A stretch of 64,000 bases of DNA. It comes from Polynucleobacter sp. HIN7 (GTDB lineage: Bacteria > Pseudomonadota > Gammaproteobacteria > Burkholderiales > Burkholderiaceae). This document shows positions 19,801 through 30,062 of this stretch, in pieces (within the stretch, counting starts at the first letter, position 1; each line of letters starts with the position of its first letter). The stretch lies in contig NZ_AP028138.1 of the NCBI RefSeq assembly GCF_030297595.1, positions 62,001 to 126,000 of the forward strand. Direction: 5' to 3'. The notes beneath the pieces were generated by a model that was given only the letters and a program-made list of their open reading frames with translations, made no database searches and was not told where the DNA came from. A program made the translations under genes and the position numbers.

Positions 19801-21586
19801 GACCACTGAGTATTTGCGTTCAGCCGATCAGATTCAAATTAAGATGGCCCAAGGCGCAAAGCCAGGCGAGGGCGGTCAATTACCAGGTGGCAAGGTCTCG
19901 GACTATATTGGACGTCTGCGATTCTCAGTACCAGGCGTAGGTCTGATCTCGCCACCACCGCATCACGACATTTATTCGATTGAAGATTTGGCGCAACTCA
20001 TTCATGACTTAAAGAACGTCAATCCACAAGCCGATGTTTCAGTAAAGCTTGTCTCAGAGGTGGGTGTTGGCACGGTGGCAGCAGGCGTGGCCAAAGCAAA
20101 GTCGGATCACGTCGTGATTGCTGGTCATGATGGTGGTACAGGCGCATCTCCTTTGTCATCGATTAAGCATGCTGGCACACCGTGGGAGTTAGGTCTTGCA
20201 GAGACCCAGCAAACATTGGTACTCAATCAGTTGCGTAGTCGTATTCGTGTACAAGCCGATGGTCAAATGAAAACCGGCCGTGATGTCGTGATTGGTGCAT
20301 TACTAGGCGCTGATGAATTTGGTTTTGCTACAGCGCCTTTAGTGGTTGAGGGTTGCATCATGATGCGTAAATGCCATCTCAATACTTGTCCAGTGGGTGT
20401 TGCGACTCAAGACCCCGAGTTGCGTAAGAAGTTTTCAGGCAAACCCGAGCACGTCGTTAATTTCTTTTTCTTCATTGCCGAAGAGGTGCGGGAGATTATG
20501 GCGCAGTTGGGAATTCGGACATTTGATGAGCTGATTGGTCGTGTTGATCTATTGGATACCCGCAAGGGCGTTGATCATTGGAAGGCGCAGGGCTTGGATT
20601 TCAGTAAAGTCTTTGCTCTGCCCAATGTTTCACATGACGAGCCTCGTCACCAAACGCTCACTCAAGATCATGGTTTAGGTGCTGCGCTTGACCATACCTT
20701 GATCGAAAAGAGTGAGCCAGCTTTAGAGCGTGGCGAGAAGGTTTCTTTCATTGTGCCGATCCGCAACGTCAATCGAACAGTGGGTGCGATGCTCTCTGGT
20801 GAATTGGCAAAACGTTATGGTCATTTGGGCTTACCCGATGACACGATCCATATTCAGTTAAATGGTACGGCCGGACAAAGTTTTGCGGCATTCTTGGCGC
20901 GCGGAATTACCTTAGATCTCGTGGGCGATGCGAACGACTATGTCGGCAAGGGATTGTCGGGCGGGCGCGTTGTGGTGCGTGCGCCCCACGAGTTCCGGGG
21001 CGATGCTTCGCAAAACATTATTGTGGGTAACACGGTGTTGTATGGCGCGATTGAAGGCGAGGCATTTTTCAATGGCGTGGCTGGCGAGCGTTTTGCAGTG
21101 CGTAACTCTGGATCGATTGCGGTTGTCGAGGGCACCGGTGACCATGGATGCGAGTATATGACTGGCGGCACTGTAGTGGTGCTTGGTAAAACTGGCCGTA
21201 ATTTTGCTGCAGGCATGAGCGGTGGTGTTGCCTATGTCTTTGATGAAGACGGACTCTTTGAGAAGCGTTGTAATACCACGATGGCAACCTTGGAGAAAGT
21301 GCTGCCATCGTCGGAGCAGATTGCGAATATGCCTAAATCCACATGGCATGCACCAGTCAATGTCAAAGAGGGCGGCGAGCGTCAAACCGATGAGCAAATC
21401 CTAAAGACACTGATTGAGCGCCATTTCCGGTACACCGGATCAGAGCGTGCCAAGGCATTGCTAGCTGATTGGGACAAGTCGCGCGCGCGTTTTGTGAAGG
21501 TATTGCCTACTGAATATAAGCGGGCTCTCGGTGAGTTGTGGGAGCGTGCTCAAGGGCAAGATCAAACTAAGCCTGTGATGGCTTGA
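16838..21586 (+). CDS. gltB: Glutamate synthase (NADPH) large subunit
   Basis: GltB makes glutamate from glutamine and 2-oxoglutarate; glutamine is hydrolysed in its amidotransferase domain and ammonia is tunnelled to the FMN site. The 1582-residue protein carries a 22-residue propeptide before Cys23 (HDACGVGF), the expected N-terminal nucleophile. The central and FMN domains follow (for example [24 protein letters not shown]). The 3Fe-4S ligands Cys1173, Cys1179 and Cys1184 have the family spacing. The C-terminal GXGXG beta-helix domain closes it. Followed by gltD 38 bases downstream. Confidence 0.98.
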   Translation: MNHLELRPPAQGLYDPQNEHDACGVGFVAHIKGKKSHDIITQGLKILENLDHRGAVGADPLMGDGAGILIQIPDELYRSEMKKQGVELPPVGEYGVGMIFLPKENASRLACEQELERTVRQEGQIVLGWRDVPIDRAMPMSPTVKKTEPIIRQIFIGRGRDIMTTDALERKLYVIRKTASHAIQDLHLKHGKEYFVASMSARTVVYKGLLLASQVGAYYCDLKDPKAVSALALVHQRFSTNTFPAWELAHPYRLLAHNGEINTVKGNVNWINARTGAISSPVLGDDLQKLWPLIYPGQSDTASFDNCLELLVMAGYPLAQAMMMMIPEAWEQHTLMDENRRAFYEYHAAMMEPWDGPAAMAFTDGRQIGATLDRNGLRPARYYVTDDDLVIMASEAGVLPIPENKIVQKWRLQPGKMFMIDMDQGRIIDDVELKNSVSKAKPYKSWIDAVRVKLDELDVSKKDTQDDAKHIRPAAKLLDRQQAFGYSQEDLKYLMAPMAQNAEEAIGSMGNDSPLAVLSDRSKSLYNYFKQLFAQVTNPPIDPIRENLVMSLVSFVGPKPNLLDTNNINPPMRLEISQPVLDLDDMTKVRHIEHYTGGKFRSYELDICYPVAWGKEGIEARLASLCAEATDAVRSGFNILIVSDRQVDREHMAIPALLATSAIHQHLVERGLRTSTGLVVETGSAREVHHFALLAGYGAEAIHPYLAMETLAEMAKGLSGDLSSEKAIKNFVKAIGKGLQKVMSKMGISTYMSYTGSQIFEAIGLNHELIDKYFKGTSSNVGGIGVFEVAEEALRMHHSAFGDDPVLADMLDAGGEYAYRVRGEKHMWTPDSIAKLQHATRTGPEKGYQTYKEYANLINDQSKRLMTLRGLFEFKIDPNKAIPLDEVEPAKEIVKRFATGAMSLGSISTEAHATLAIAMNRIGGKSNTGEGGEDPNRYVNELKGIPIKKGETLASILGKDVVEADIPLQDGDSLRSKIKQVASGRFGVTTEYLRSADQIQIKMAQGAKPGEGGQLPGGKVSDYIGRLRFSVPGVGLISPPPHHDIYSIEDLAQLIHDLKNVNPQADVSVKLVSEVGVGTVAAGVAKAKSDHVVIAGHDGGTGASPLSSIKHAGTPWELGLAETQQTLVLNQLRSRIRVQADGQMKTGRDVVIGALLGADEFGFATAPLVVEGCIMMRKCHLNTCPVGVATQDPELRKKFSGKPEHVVNFFFFIAEEVREIMAQLGIRTFDELIGRVDLLDTRKGVDHWKAQGLDFSKVFALPNVSHDEPRHQTLTQDHGLGAALDHTLIEKSEPALERGEKVSFIVPIRNVNRTVGAMLSGELAKRYGHLGLPDDTIHIQLNGTAGQSFAAFLARGITLDLVGDANDYVGKGLSGGRVVVRAPHEFRGDASQNIIVGNTVLYGAIEGEAFFNGVAGERFAVRNSGSIAVVEGTGDHGCEYMTGGTVVVLGKTGRNFAAGMSGGVAYVFDEDGLFEKRCNTTMATLEKVLPSSEQIANMPKSTWHAPVNVKEGGERQTDEQILKTLIERHFRYTGSERAKALLADWDKSRARFVKVLPTEYKRALGELWERAQGQDQTKPVMA

Positions 21587-21624
21587 TCACGTGAATTGAT
21601 TAATGAAGAATCTTTGGAGTAGGT

Positions 21625-23088
21625 ATGGGTAAAGTCACTGGATTTATGGAATTTGAGCGGGTCGAAGAGACCTATGAAGCGCCGGTCAAACGAATTCATC
21701 ATTACAAAGAATTTGTAGCTGCGCTATCGGATGCGGATGCAAAAGTGCAAAGTGCACGTTGTATGGATTGTGGGATTCCGTTTTGCAACAACGGCTGCCC
21801 CGTGAACAACATCATTCCTGACTTTAATGATTTGGTTTATCACAACGATTGGAAAAATGCGATTGAGGTTTTGCATTCAACGAATAACTTTCCAGAGTTC
21901 ACGGGCCGTATTTGCCCAGCACCATGTGAGGCAGCGTGCACTCTTGGGATCAACAAGCTACCAGTAGGTATCAAGTCGATTGAGCATGCGATTATCGATA
22001 AAGCTTGGGCCAACGATTGGGTAAAACCACAGCCACCTAAAACCAAGACTGGTAAGAAGGTTGCCGTGGTTGGTTCTGGCCCCGCAGGAATGGCAGCGGC
22101 TCAACAGTTAGCGCGAGTTGGTCATGATGTGACCGTTTATGAAAAGAATGATCGGGTCGGTGGTTTACTGCGTTATGGCATTCCCGACTTCAAGATGGAG
22201 AAGTGGTTGATTGACCGACGGGTTGAGCAAATGCAAGCCGAAGGTGTTACTTTTGCAACCGGGGTTTTTGTCGGTAAAGAAACGCTAGGCAAAGAAGTAA
22301 AGAACTATGCTCAAAAAACGGTAAGCCCGCATGAATTACTCAAGAGCTTTGATGCGGTCATTATCAGTGGTGGTGCTGAGCAACCCCGCGATTTGCCAGT
22401 CCCCGGTCGTGAGTTAAGTGGAATTCATTTTGCTCTGGAGTTTTTAATTCCACAAAACAAGGAAGTGGCTGGCGATCTCAAAAATGAGATTCGGGCAACA
22501 GATAAGCATGTGGTTGTGATCGGTGGTGGTGACACCGGTTCGGATTGCGTAGGCACATCCAATCGGCATGGTGCAAAGCATGTTACGCAGTTTGAGTTAT
22601 TGCCTCAGCCACCTGAAGAAGAGAATAAGCCTTTAGTTTGGCCCTATTGGCCCACTAAACTTCGCACCTCGTCTTCGCATGAAGAAGGTTGCGAGCGCGA
22701 CTGGTCGGTTGCCACCAAGCGGTTTGAAGGCAAAAACGGCAAAGTAGAAAAACTCATTGGGGTGCGTTTAGAGTGGAAAGACGGCAAGATGAGTGAGGTC
22801 CCAAATTCAGAGTTTGAAATCAAGGCCGATTTAGTTTTACTCGCCATGGGTTTTGTTTCCCCAGCACAGCAAATCTTAAATGCTTTTGGTGTAGAAAAAG
22901 ATGCGCGCGGTAATGCAAAGGCTACGACGGATGGTCATCATGCCTATCACACCAATATACCTAAGGTGTTTGCGGCAGGCGATATGCGGCGCGGCCAATC
23001 CTTAGTGGTTTGGGCAATCCGAGAGGGTCGCCAATGCGCCCGTGCGGTCGATGAGTATTTAATGGGATCGTCGGTATTGCCCCGATAA
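21625..23088 (+). CDS. gltD: Glutamate synthase small subunit
   Basis: GltD takes electrons from NADPH through FAD and two 4Fe-4S clusters and passes them to GltB. The 487-residue protein has the N-terminal cluster cysteines 46, 49, 54 and 58 ([17 protein letters not shown]) with further cysteines in [11 protein letters not shown]. It has an FAD-binding Rossmann motif [14 protein letters not shown] and an NADPH-binding motif [29 protein letters not shown] near the end is typical. It lies directly downstream of gltB and seven bases before mlaF. Confidence 0.98.
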   Translation: MGKVTGFMEFERVEETYEAPVKRIHHYKEFVAALSDADAKVQSARCMDCGIPFCNNGCPVNNIIPDFNDLVYHNDWKNAIEVLHSTNNFPEFTGRICPAPCEAACTLGINKLPVGIKSIEHAIIDKAWANDWVKPQPPKTKTGKKVAVVGSGPAGMAAAQQLARVGHDVTVYEKNDRVGGLLRYGIPDFKMEKWLIDRRVEQMQAEGVTFATGVFVGKETLGKEVKNYAQKTVSPHELLKSFDAVIISGGAEQPRDLPVPGRELSGIHFALEFLIPQNKEVAGDLKNEIRATDKHVVVIGGGDTGSDCVGTSNRHGAKHVTQFELLPQPPEEENKPLVWPYWPTKLRTSSSHEEGCERDWSVATKRFEGKNGKVEKLIGVRLEWKDGKMSEVPNSEFEIKADLVLLAMGFVSPAQQILNAFGVEKDARGNAKATTDGHHAYHTNIPKVFAAGDMRRGQSLVVWAIREGRQCARAVDEYLMGSSVLPR

Positions 23089-23095
23089 TCAAGTC

Positions 23096-23929
23096 ATGCC
23101 CACTAATCTGACCTTAGGTGCGATTGATTTGCCCGTTGTCTCCATTCGGGGGGTGGATTTTTCATATGCCCCGGGTGAGCGTCAAATTTTGGGTGGGCTT
23201 CATATGGAGTTTCGCCGCGGCCAAGTGGTTGCGGTGATGGGTGGTTCGGGTTGCGGTAAGACCACAGTATTGCGATTGATCGGCGGACAGGTGACAGCTC
23301 AAACGGGTTCGGTGGAGTTTGAGGGTCGTGAGATTTCTGCGATGAATAGTGATGAGCTGATGCAGGCTCGCCGTCGTATGGGCATGCTATTTCAGTTCGG
23401 TGCCTTGTTTACTGATTTGAGTGTGTTTGAGAATGTTGCTTTTCCATTGCGCGAGCACACGAACCTAAGCGAAGAGCTGATTCGTGATTTGGTCCTGATG
23501 AAATTAAACGCGGTGGGTTTACGCGGCGCTCGCGATTTAATGCCATCGCAGATTTCAGGGGGGATGGCGAGACGGGTTGCGCTAGCGCGGGCGATTGTTT
23601 TAGACCCGCCTCTCATCATGTACGATGAGCCATTTGCGGGACTTGATCCAATTGGTTTAGGGATTACAGCGCGATTAATCCGCAATCTCAATGATGCCTT
23701 GGGTGCAACCAGTATTCTGGTGACACACGATGTCGAAGAGACCTTCGAGATTGCAGACTACGTGTACTTTATTGCCAATGGCAAGATTGGAGCGCAAGGT
23801 ACGCCCGATGAACTCAATCGCTCAACCGATCCCTTTGTTCGCCAATTCTTAGACGCATCTCCTGAAGGTCCAGTGCCGTTTAATTACCCAGGCCCGGATT
23901 TAGCTAGTGATTTTGGATTGCACCGTTAA
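23096..23929 (+). CDS. mlaF: Phospholipid ABC transporter ATP-binding protein MlaF
   Basis: ATPase of the MlaFEDB inner-membrane complex that moves phospholipids between the membranes to keep outer-membrane asymmetry. The 277-residue protein has Walker A GGSGCGKTT, the signature ISGGMARRVALARA, Walker B LIMYDEPFAGLDP and the switch histidine in LVTHD. The stop and the mlaE start overlap by one base. The cluster order here is mlaF-E-D-A-C-B, with the outer-membrane component mlaA inside the operon, as in other betaproteobacteria. Confidence 0.95.
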   Translation: MPTNLTLGAIDLPVVSIRGVDFSYAPGERQILGGLHMEFRRGQVVAVMGGSGCGKTTVLRLIGGQVTAQTGSVEFEGREISAMNSDELMQARRRMGMLFQFGALFTDLSVFENVAFPLREHTNLSEELIRDLVLMKLNAVGLRGARDLMPSQISGGMARRVALARAIVLDPPLIMYDEPFAGLDPIGLGITARLIRNLNDALGATSILVTHDVEETFEIADYVYFIANGKIGAQGTPDELNRSTDPFVRQFLDASPEGPVPFNYPGPDLASDFGLHR

Positions 23930-24741
23930 TGAATCTCGAACCAAGCTCTAAGTCAAATCCAATCACGAACACACTGGGCGATCTCGGATTTTTTATTCGT
24001 AAGAATATTACTGGCCTTGGGTATGCCGCTCGGATGTTTGTCTTGGTGCTGATGCGTTCTGGCGGGTTACTTAAACGACCGCGCCTAGTATCGGATCAAA
24101 TTTTGTTCGTTGGTAATTATTCGTTTGTGATCATTACCGTATCAGGTTTATTTGTTGGTTTTGTATTAGGGTTACAAGGCTATTACACCTTAACGCGTTA
24201 TGGTTCCGAGCAGGCTCTGGGATTGTTGGTGGCTTTGTCATTGACACGTGAACTGGGCCCCGTGATTACTGCTTTATTGTTTGCGGGTCGTGCTGGCACT
24301 TCGCTCACAGCGGAGATTGGTCTTATGAAAGCCGGAGAGCAGTTATCCGCCATGGAGATGATGGCAGTAGATCCATTACGTCGGGTAATCGCTCCGCGTT
24401 TATGGGCCGGGATTATTGCGATGCCAATTTTGGCCACCATCTTTACTGCGGTTGGTGTTTTGGGCGGCTATCTAGTGGGCGTACCCCTGATTGGGGTCGA
24501 TAGCGGTGCATTTTGGTCCCAAATGCAAGGTGGTGTTGATTTATTTGATGACATTGCCAATGGCTTTATCAAAAGCATTGTCTTTGGGGTGGCCGTGACA
24601 TTTATTGCCCTTTATCAGGGGTATGAGTCAAAGCCTACTCCGGAGGGAGTGTCGCAAGCGACTACGAGGACTGTGGTGCTCTCGTCTTTAGCAGTGTTGG
24701 CATTGGACTTTTTATTGACCGCGATGATGTTCTCCAATTAA
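23929..24741 (+). CDS. mlaE: Phospholipid ABC transporter permease MlaE
   Basis: Membrane permease of the Mla complex. The 270-residue protein has an amphipathic N-terminus and about five hydrophobic segments. The MlaE/TTG2B family motif region is clear: LSLTRELGPVITALLFAGRAG and EIGLMKAGEQLSAMEMMAVDP. It overlaps the mlaF stop by one base and precedes mlaD. Confidence 0.95.
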   Translation: MNLEPSSKSNPITNTLGDLGFFIRKNITGLGYAARMFVLVLMRSGGLLKRPRLVSDQILFVGNYSFVIITVSGLFVGFVLGLQGYYTLTRYGSEQALGLLVALSLTRELGPVITALLFAGRAGTSLTAEIGLMKAGEQLSAMEMMAVDPLRRVIAPRLWAGIIAMPILATIFTAVGVLGGYLVGVPLIGVDSGAFWSQMQGGVDLFDDIANGFIKSIVFGVAVTFIALYQGYESKPTPEGVSQATTRTVVLSSLAVLALDFLLTAMMFSN

Positions 24742-24776
24742 AGCGTAGGACAAGATCGGAATAAACTAGGATTCTT

Positions 24777-25271
24777 ATGAAAAAAAGTGCAATTGATATT
24801 TGGGTCGGGTTATTCGTAACGATCGGCATGTTAGCCATGCTTTTTCTGGCACTTAAGGTGGGCAATATGAGTGCTGTGTCATTTGCGCCAACGTACACGG
24901 TCTCGGCCCGCTTTGACAATATTGGTGGCTTAAAGCCGCGTGCACCGGTAAAAAGTGCTGGCGTTGTGGTCGGCCGTATTGCCACCATTCAGTTTGATGA
25001 TACGACCTATCAGGCTACAGTGACGATGACGATTGAAAAGGCCTATCAGTTTCCCAAAGATTCGTCGGCAAAGATCTTAACGTCAGGATTGTTAGGCGAG
25101 CAATACATTGGTCTTGAAGCGGGTGGTGATGAGCAAATGCTCGCCGATGGGGGCAAGATCACCCAAACCCAATCCGCTATTGTTCTAGAAAATCTCATTA
25201 GCCAATTTCTATACAACAAGGCAGCGGATACTGGGCAGGACAAAGGCGATACCAAGTCAGGCACCAAATAA
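24777..25271 (+). CDS. mlaD: Mla system substrate-binding protein MlaD (MCE domain)
   Basis: Membrane-anchored MCE protein that forms a hexameric ring on the periplasmic face of MlaFE and exchanges lipid with MlaC. The 164-residue protein has an N-terminal membrane span (residues ~8-28, WVGLFVTIGMLAMLFLALKV). The MCE domain contains FDNIGGLKPRAPVKSAGV and ILTSGLLGEQYIGLEAGG. Length and position behind mlaE are normal. Confidence 0.95.
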   Translation: MKKSAIDIWVGLFVTIGMLAMLFLALKVGNMSAVSFAPTYTVSARFDNIGGLKPRAPVKSAGVVVGRIATIQFDDTTYQATVTMTIEKAYQFPKDSSAKILTSGLLGEQYIGLEAGGDEQMLADGGKITQTQSAIVLENLISQFLYNKAADTGQDKGDTKSGTK

Positions 25272-25298
25272 TCTCATTATTTAAGAACTAAAATTATT

Positions 25299-26036
25299 GT
25301 GATTTTTCTAAAGCGCTTGTGCGTTACTCTTCTGAGCCTTTGCATCATCGGATGTGCGAGTATCCCGGCGGGCAGCGAGCCATCGCCGCACGATCCTTGG
25401 GAGTCCTTTAATCGCTCAGTTTTCTCTTTCAATGAAGGATTGGATGAGTATTTGTTAAAGCCAATCACCAAAGGCTATCGATTTATTCTGCCAAAGCCAG
25501 CGCAGCAAGGCATTGATAACTTTTTTGGCAACTACCGCGACATCTACACTTCCGTGAATAATTTATTGCAAGGTAATGTCAGTATGGCATTTAGTGATCT
25601 AATGCGGGTGGTCGTTAATACCATTTTTGGATTAGGTGGGTTTATTGATATGGCCTCACCGGGTGGCTTAGAAAAACACAAAGCGGATTTTGGGCAGACC
25701 TTTGGTGTTTGGGGTGTTCCGCCAGGACCCTATGTGGTCTTGCCGTTTTTTGGGCCAAGTAATGTACGCGATACCTTTGGTACCGCAGTCGATTTAGAAA
25801 CCGATTATCTTTTCCGTCTCTTGCCGGACGTAGCCTTGCGTAATAGTTTGACGGGATTGCGGATTGTTAATGCCCGTAATAACTACTATGAGGCAGGCGA
25901 TCTTTTGGAAGGTGCGGCGATTGATAAGTACACCTTTACACGTGATGCCTATATTCAGAGGCGTCAGTATCAAATTGATCAGGCTAAAGAGGGTAAGGAG
26001 CCTCCTGCCCCAGTCTATGAGAACCCCTACGAGTAA
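25299..26036 (+). CDS. mlaA: Outer-membrane lipoprotein MlaA (VacJ)
   Basis: MlaA removes misplaced phospholipids from the outer leaflet of the outer membrane and hands them to MlaC. The 245-residue protein starts at GTG 25299. It has a lipoprotein signal with lipobox IIGC, then the family motifs DPWESFNRSVFSFNEGLD, NNLLQGNVSMAFSDLMR, FGQTFGVWGVPPGPYVVLPFFGPS and NVRDTFG. The short, Pro-rich C-terminal tail ends it. It is encoded inside the mla operon instead of at a distant locus as in E. coli. Confidence 0.94.
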   Translation: MIFLKRLCVTLLSLCIIGCASIPAGSEPSPHDPWESFNRSVFSFNEGLDEYLLKPITKGYRFILPKPAQQGIDNFFGNYRDIYTSVNNLLQGNVSMAFSDLMRVVVNTIFGLGGFIDMASPGGLEKHKADFGQTFGVWGVPPGPYVVLPFFGPSNVRDTFGTAVDLETDYLFRLLPDVALRNSLTGLRIVNARNNYYEAGDLLEGAAIDKYTFTRDAYIQRRQYQIDQAKEGKEPPAPVYENPYE

Positions 26037-26086
26037 ATGGTTCAAAGAGACTAAAATTGTTTCTTTACCTTTTTGATCGGTTTATC

Positions 26087-26713
26087 GTGAAAACAGCCTT
26101 TCTAACATTTTTTGCCTTTTTGCTTTCAGGCGCGCTTGGGATTGCCAACGCCCAAAATGCACCAGACTCTAATACACCTGATGGTCTTATCAAAATGATC
26201 GTGGCTGATGTGATGGCCTCCGTGAAAGCCGACCCTGAAATCCAGAAAGGCAATATTCCTCGCGTCGTGGATTTAGTCGAAAAGAAAATTGTTCCCTACA
26301 CGGATATGCGCAGAACCACGCAATTGGCCATGGGAAGAAATTGGAGTAAGGCAACCCCAGAGCAGCAAAATCAATTGATTGCCGAGTTCAAGTCTTTATT
26401 GATTCGGACTTATTCAGGAGCCTTAAGTCAGTTGCGTGATCAAACGGTTCAATACAAACCCTTTCGTGCAAATCCGAGTGACACCGATGTGATCGTTCGC
26501 ACCGTGGTGATTGGTAAATCGGATCCCATTCCCTTGGACTATCGCCTTGAGAAAACCAATGATGGCTGGAAAGTTTATGACATCAACATTATGGGGGCTT
26601 GGTTAATTGAGGCTTACCGAAATCAATTTACCAATCAAATTAGCCAAAACGGTGTCGAAGGCCTGATCAAGTTTTTGCAAGAGCGCAATGCGATGTTGGC
26701 AGGTAAGAAGTAA
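26087..26713 (+). CDS. mlaC: Periplasmic phospholipid-binding protein MlaC
   Basis: Soluble shuttle that carries phospholipid between MlaA and MlaD. I start it at GTG 26087 because this places the signal peptide (KTAFLTFFAFLLSGALG, cleaved near NAQ) at the N-terminus. The TTG at 26057 would add ten residues without a ribosome-binding site. The 208-residue product has the family core RRTTQLAMGRNWSKATPEQQ, FKSLLIRTYSGALSQL and WKVYDINIMGAWLIEAYRNQF. Confidence 0.92.
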   Translation: MKTAFLTFFAFLLSGALGIANAQNAPDSNTPDGLIKMIVADVMASVKADPEIQKGNIPRVVDLVEKKIVPYTDMRRTTQLAMGRNWSKATPEQQNQLIAEFKSLLIRTYSGALSQLRDQTVQYKPFRANPSDTDVIVRTVVIGKSDPIPLDYRLEKTNDGWKVYDINIMGAWLIEAYRNQFTNQISQNGVEGLIKFLQERNAMLAGKK

Positions 26714-26715
26714 AT

Positions 26716-26976
26716 ATGAGTTTTGCTTTACCTCACCAAGTTAACCAGACGAATGCCGAGAAGATTGCAAAGCAGGGTAGTGAGGCATTAACTAAGGATT
26801 ATCAAGTCGATTGTTCTGCCCTATCTGACTTTGATTCAAGTGTACTGGCGGTTTTGCTCGCATGGCGTCGTCAGCTCCAAAAGCGCAATCAATCCTTGGT
26901 GGTATTAAATCCTCCTGCGAAGTTAAAAGTGCTCGCTGGTGTCTACGGAGTGACTGATCTTTTAGGACTTCAATAA
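26716..26976 (+). CDS. mlaB: STAS-domain protein MlaB
   Basis: Small cytoplasmic STAS protein that binds MlaF and is needed for assembly and activity of the Mla ATPase. The 86-residue product has the STAS core CSALSDFDSSVLAVLLAWRR, with the conserved Asp-Ser-Ser. It starts two bases after the mlaC stop and ends three bases before the next ABC ATPase gene. The call rests on length, motif and operon position. Confidence 0.85.
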   Translation: MSFALPHQVNQTNAEKIAKQGSEALTKDYQVDCSALSDFDSSVLAVLLAWRRQLQKRNQSLVVLNPPAKLKVLAGVYGVTDLLGLQ

Positions 26977-26979
26977 TTT

Positions 26980-27726
26980 ATGCAGTCCGCAGTTTTAGTC
27001 GAGCATTTAAGTAAATCGTATGGTTCATTGCAAGCCCTCAAGGATGTTTCTTTAGATATCAAAGAGGGCGAGTTTTTTGGATTGCTTGGCCCCAACGGCG
27101 CTGGTAAGACCACTCTCATTTCTATTTTGGCTGGCTTGTGCCGCCCCGATTCTGGTCGTGCATTCATTATGGGCACGAATGTGCAAACCAATTTCATTGA
27201 AGCGCGTCGTTTACTCGGTGTGGTTCCTCAAGAGTTGGTGTTTGATCCTTTTTTTACAGTGCGCGAGACCTTGCGGTTTCAATCAGGTTACTTTGGGATT
27301 CGGAACAATGACGATTGGATCGATGAGATCATGACGCATCTCGACTTAACCAGTAAAGCCAACAGTAATATGCGTTCGCTCTCTGGGGGTATGAAGCGGC
27401 GCGTTCTGGTCGCGCAAGCCCTGGTTCACCGTCCTCCAGTGATTGTGTTGGATGAGCCAACTGCTGGGGTGGATGTCGAGCTACGTCAGTCCCTCTGGAA
27501 ATTTATTAGTCGGCTTAATCAAGATGGCCATACCATTTTGCTCACCACGCACTATTTAGAAGAGGCTGAATGTTTATGTGGTCGGATTGCGATGCTCAAG
27601 TCTGGTCAAGTGGTGGCATTGGATACTACTCAAAATTTGCTCGCACGCTACGGATCCCATAAGGCGCAAGCAGGTCAAGAGGTCGATCTTGAGGATGTAT
27701 TCATTCAGATCATGGCGGGAGAGTAG
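26980..27726 (+). CDS. ABC-2 type transporter ATP-binding protein (YadG-like)
   Basis: ATPase of a predicted exporter with the permease gene that follows. The 248-residue protein has Walker A GPNGAGKTT, a Q-loop in VPQELVFDPFFTVRETL, signature LSGGMKRRVLVAQAL, Walker B VIVLDEPTAGVD and switch His in LTTHYLEEAE. It is closest in pattern to E. coli YadG, whose substrate is unknown. Its place directly after mlaB is typical of betaproteobacteria, where the pair is transcribed with mla and murA; an envelope role is inferred from context only. Confidence 0.88.
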   Translation: MQSAVLVEHLSKSYGSLQALKDVSLDIKEGEFFGLLGPNGAGKTTLISILAGLCRPDSGRAFIMGTNVQTNFIEARRLLGVVPQELVFDPFFTVRETLRFQSGYFGIRNNDDWIDEIMTHLDLTSKANSNMRSLSGGMKRRVLVAQALVHRPPVIVLDEPTAGVDVELRQSLWKFISRLNQDGHTILLTTHYLEEAECLCGRIAMLKSGQVVALDTTQNLLARYGSHKAQAGQEVDLEDVFIQIMAGE

Positions 27727-27731
27727 TCGCA

Positions 27732-28508
27732 ATGCCAATTCCATTTGAATACGGCAGTGGTTTTCCAACCCTACTCCGAAAAGAGATTAAGCGTTTTTAT
27801 AAGGTTGCCTTTCAAACGGTTGCTGCCCCTGTCTTGACCGCCGTGCTGTACCTCATGATTTTTGGGCATGTTTTAGAAGGCCGCTTGGTGGTGTATGACA
27901 AGTTAACGTACACCGCGTTTCTCATTCCGGGCTTAGTGATGATGAGCGTGTTGCAAAATGCCTTTGCCAATACTTCTTCTTCATTAATTCAATCCAAAAT
28001 TACCGGTAATTTGGTGTTTGTCTTACTGGCACCACTCACGCATCTTGAGTTTTATTCAGCCTATGTGCTAGCTGCAGTATTTCGGGGAGTTGTGGTGGGT
28101 CTAGGCGTTTTAATTATTACCCTCTTATTTAATGTGCCGGCTATGCATAACCCTGTTTGGATTGTGTTGTTTGCATTTATGGGGGCCGCGATTTTGGGCG
28201 GTTTGGGATTGATTGCGGGTATTTGGGCCGATAAGTTTGATCAGTTAGCTGCCTTTCAGAACTTTTTGATCATGCCCGCCACCATGCTCTCAGGTGTGTT
28301 TTATTCGATTCATTCCTTACCAGAGATTTGGCAATTCATTTCACACCTGAACCCATTCTTTTACATGATTGATGGCTTTCGTTATGGATTTTTTGGGGTC
28401 TCGGATGTTTCGCCCTGGCTAAGCCTGACCATTGTTACTTCGTTTTTCTTGGTCGTCTCAGGGTTGGCTCTGCGTTTACTACAATCGGGTTATAAATTAC
28501 GCCACTAA
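27732..28508 (+). CDS. ABC-2 type transporter permease (YadH-like)
   Basis: Partner of the preceding ATPase. The 258-residue protein has about six hydrophobic segments and the ABC-2 permease pattern LIPGLVMMSVLQNAFANTSSS and MLSGVFYSIHSLPEIW..I..LNPFFYMIDGFRYGFFG. The start is six bases after the ATPase stop. Substrate unknown. Confidence 0.88.
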   Translation: MPIPFEYGSGFPTLLRKEIKRFYKVAFQTVAAPVLTAVLYLMIFGHVLEGRLVVYDKLTYTAFLIPGLVMMSVLQNAFANTSSSLIQSKITGNLVFVLLAPLTHLEFYSAYVLAAVFRGVVVGLGVLIITLLFNVPAMHNPVWIVLFAFMGAAILGGLGLIAGIWADKFDQLAAFQNFLIMPATMLSGVFYSIHSLPEIWQFISHLNPFFYMIDGFRYGFFGVSDVSPWLSLTIVTSFFLVVSGLALRLLQSGYKLRH

Positions 28509-28520
28509 TGAAGGATTGCA

Positions 28521-28760
28521 ATGTTTCCAACCCCTGAGCAAGTGAAAAGCTATATCAGCGAGAAGCTCCCTTGTACGCATTTAGAGGTCGAGGGTGATGG
28601 GCAACATTTTTATGCCACCATCGTGAGCCCCGAGTTTGCAGGCAAGCGCTTGGTGCAGCGCCATCAGTTGGTCTACGCAGCCTTGGGTGATCGAATGAAG
28701 GCCGAGATTCATGCACTCTCGATCAAAGCCTTTACGCCCGACGAGTTTGCGACTCAATAA
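28521..28760 (+). CDS. BolA-family protein (IbaG/YrbA-like)
   Basis: Small BolA-like protein that, in E. coli, acts with monothiol glutaredoxin Grx4 in iron-sulfur cluster trafficking. The 79-residue product has the BolA core HLEVEGDGQHFYATIVSPEF and LVQRHQLVYAALGDRM, with the conserved His in RHQ. It lies between the ABC exporter and murA, the same neighbour (murA) as yrbA in E. coli. A Grx4-type glutaredoxin is encoded at 53526-53837 and is the likely partner. Confidence 0.9.
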   Translation: MFPTPEQVKSYISEKLPCTHLEVEGDGQHFYATIVSPEFAGKRLVQRHQLVYAALGDRMKAEIHALSIKAFTPDEFATQ

Positions 28761-28778
28761 ATTACCTCAGATCAGCGT

Positions 28779-30053
28779 ATGGATAAATTAGTGATGACAG
28801 GGGGAGCCCTCCTTAAGGGCGAGATCAATATTGCGGGTGCTAAGAATGCCGCTCTACCCATTTTGTGTGTCAGCTTATTAACGGCTGACCCGGTCGAGCT
28901 CTTTAATGTGCCTGATTTGCAAGATGTGCGCACGATGTTAAAGCTCTTGCAACAAATGGGCGTCACTTTAGAGTTTCCGAATCCCAATGATCGCAGCCAT
29001 TTGATTTTGCAAGCCGGAACGATTTCAAGCCCTGAGGCACCCTATGAGTTAGTAAAAACCATGCGGGCATCGATTTTGGTATTGGGCCCTCTCTTGGCGC
29101 GGATGGGACGTGCAACCGTATCGCTACCCGGGGGCTGTGCAATTGGCGCACGACCGGTAGATCAGCACATCAAAGGTTTGAAGGCGATGGGGGCGAGCAT
29201 CCAAATTCGTAAGGGCTTTATCGTCGCGAAGATTGCAGAGCCCAATACTCGCTTACAGGGTAATGCGATCCTCACCGACATGATTACCGTGACCGGTACT
29301 GAAAATCTTTTAATGGCGGCTTGCCTTGCAGAAGGAACGACAATTTTAGAAAACGCGGCGCGTGAACCCGAGGTCGGTGATTTGGCAGAACTTTTGGTCA
29401 AGATGGGTGCAAAGATCAGTGGCATTGGTAGTGATCGCCTCGTGATCGAGGGGGTTCCCGCCTTACACGGAGCAAGCCATCATGTGATTGCAGATCGTAT
29501 TGAGACCGGCACCTTCTTATGTGCAGTAGCAGCTACCGGTGGTGAGATTGTTCTTAAGAACTGCCGACCCGATACCTTAGATGCTGTCTTAGTAAAGCTT
29601 AAAGAGGCGGGTCTCAAAATGAAAAAGGGTGCCGATTGGATTTCTGCATCGATGAATGGTCGTCCAAAACCGGTGAGTTTTCGGACCTCCGAGTACCCGG
29701 CTTTTCCAACCGATATGCAAGCGCAGTTTATGGCGCTCAATGCCATTGCCGGGGGTAGCTCACGTATCACCGAGACCATTTTTGAGAACCGTTTTATGCA
29801 TGTGCAAGAGCTCAATCGCTTAGGGGCCGATATTTCAATCGAGGGCAATACCGCGATTGTGGAGGGTGTTGATAAGCTCTCGGGTGCAACGGTGATGGCG
29901 ACCGATTTGCGTGCCTCCGCAAGCCTTGTGATTGCTGGCTTAGCGGCTCAAGGTGAGACCCAAGTGGATCGGATTTATCACCTTGATCGTGGTTACGATC
30001 GTATGGAGCAGAAATTGACCCAACTTGGCGCAAACATCCGCCGCATGAAATAA
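28779..30053 (+). CDS. murA: UDP-N-acetylglucosamine 1-carboxyvinyltransferase
   Basis: MurA transfers enolpyruvate from PEP to UDP-GlcNAc, the first committed step of peptidoglycan synthesis in the cytoplasm. The 424-residue protein has the N-terminal [11 protein letters not shown] and the catalytic loop [13 protein letters not shown] with Cys120. [19 protein letters not shown] and [13 protein letters not shown] lie in the second half. Presence of Cys120 rather than Asp means the enzyme should be fosfomycin sensitive by family rule. The hisG gene begins nine bases after its stop. Confidence 0.97.
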   Translation: MDKLVMTGGALLKGEINIAGAKNAALPILCVSLLTADPVELFNVPDLQDVRTMLKLLQQMGVTLEFPNPNDRSHLILQAGTISSPEAPYELVKTMRASILVLGPLLARMGRATVSLPGGCAIGARPVDQHIKGLKAMGASIQIRKGFIVAKIAEPNTRLQGNAILTDMITVTGTENLLMAACLAEGTTILENAAREPEVGDLAELLVKMGAKISGIGSDRLVIEGVPALHGASHHVIADRIETGTFLCAVAATGGEIVLKNCRPDTLDAVLVKLKEAGLKMKKGADWISASMNGRPKPVSFRTSEYPAFPTDMQAQFMALNAIAGGSSRITETIFENRFMHVQELNRLGADISIEGNTAIVEGVDKLSGATVMATDLRASASLVIAGLAAQGETQVDRIYHLDRGYDRMEQKLTQLGANIRRMK

Positions 30054-30062
30054 TGGGTCATT

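Noticed and set aside
20912-21397. Long minus-strand open frame (161 codons) antisense to gltB, and a second of 121 codons at 17696-18061
   Set aside because: Both lie wholly inside the well-conserved gltB frame, show no recognisable family, and have compositions expected from the reverse strand of a GC-richer gene. They are frame shadows.
26057-26086. TTG 26057 as the mlaC start
   Set aside because: It would place ten extra residues before a good signal peptide, and no ribosome-binding site precedes it; GTG 26087 fits better.
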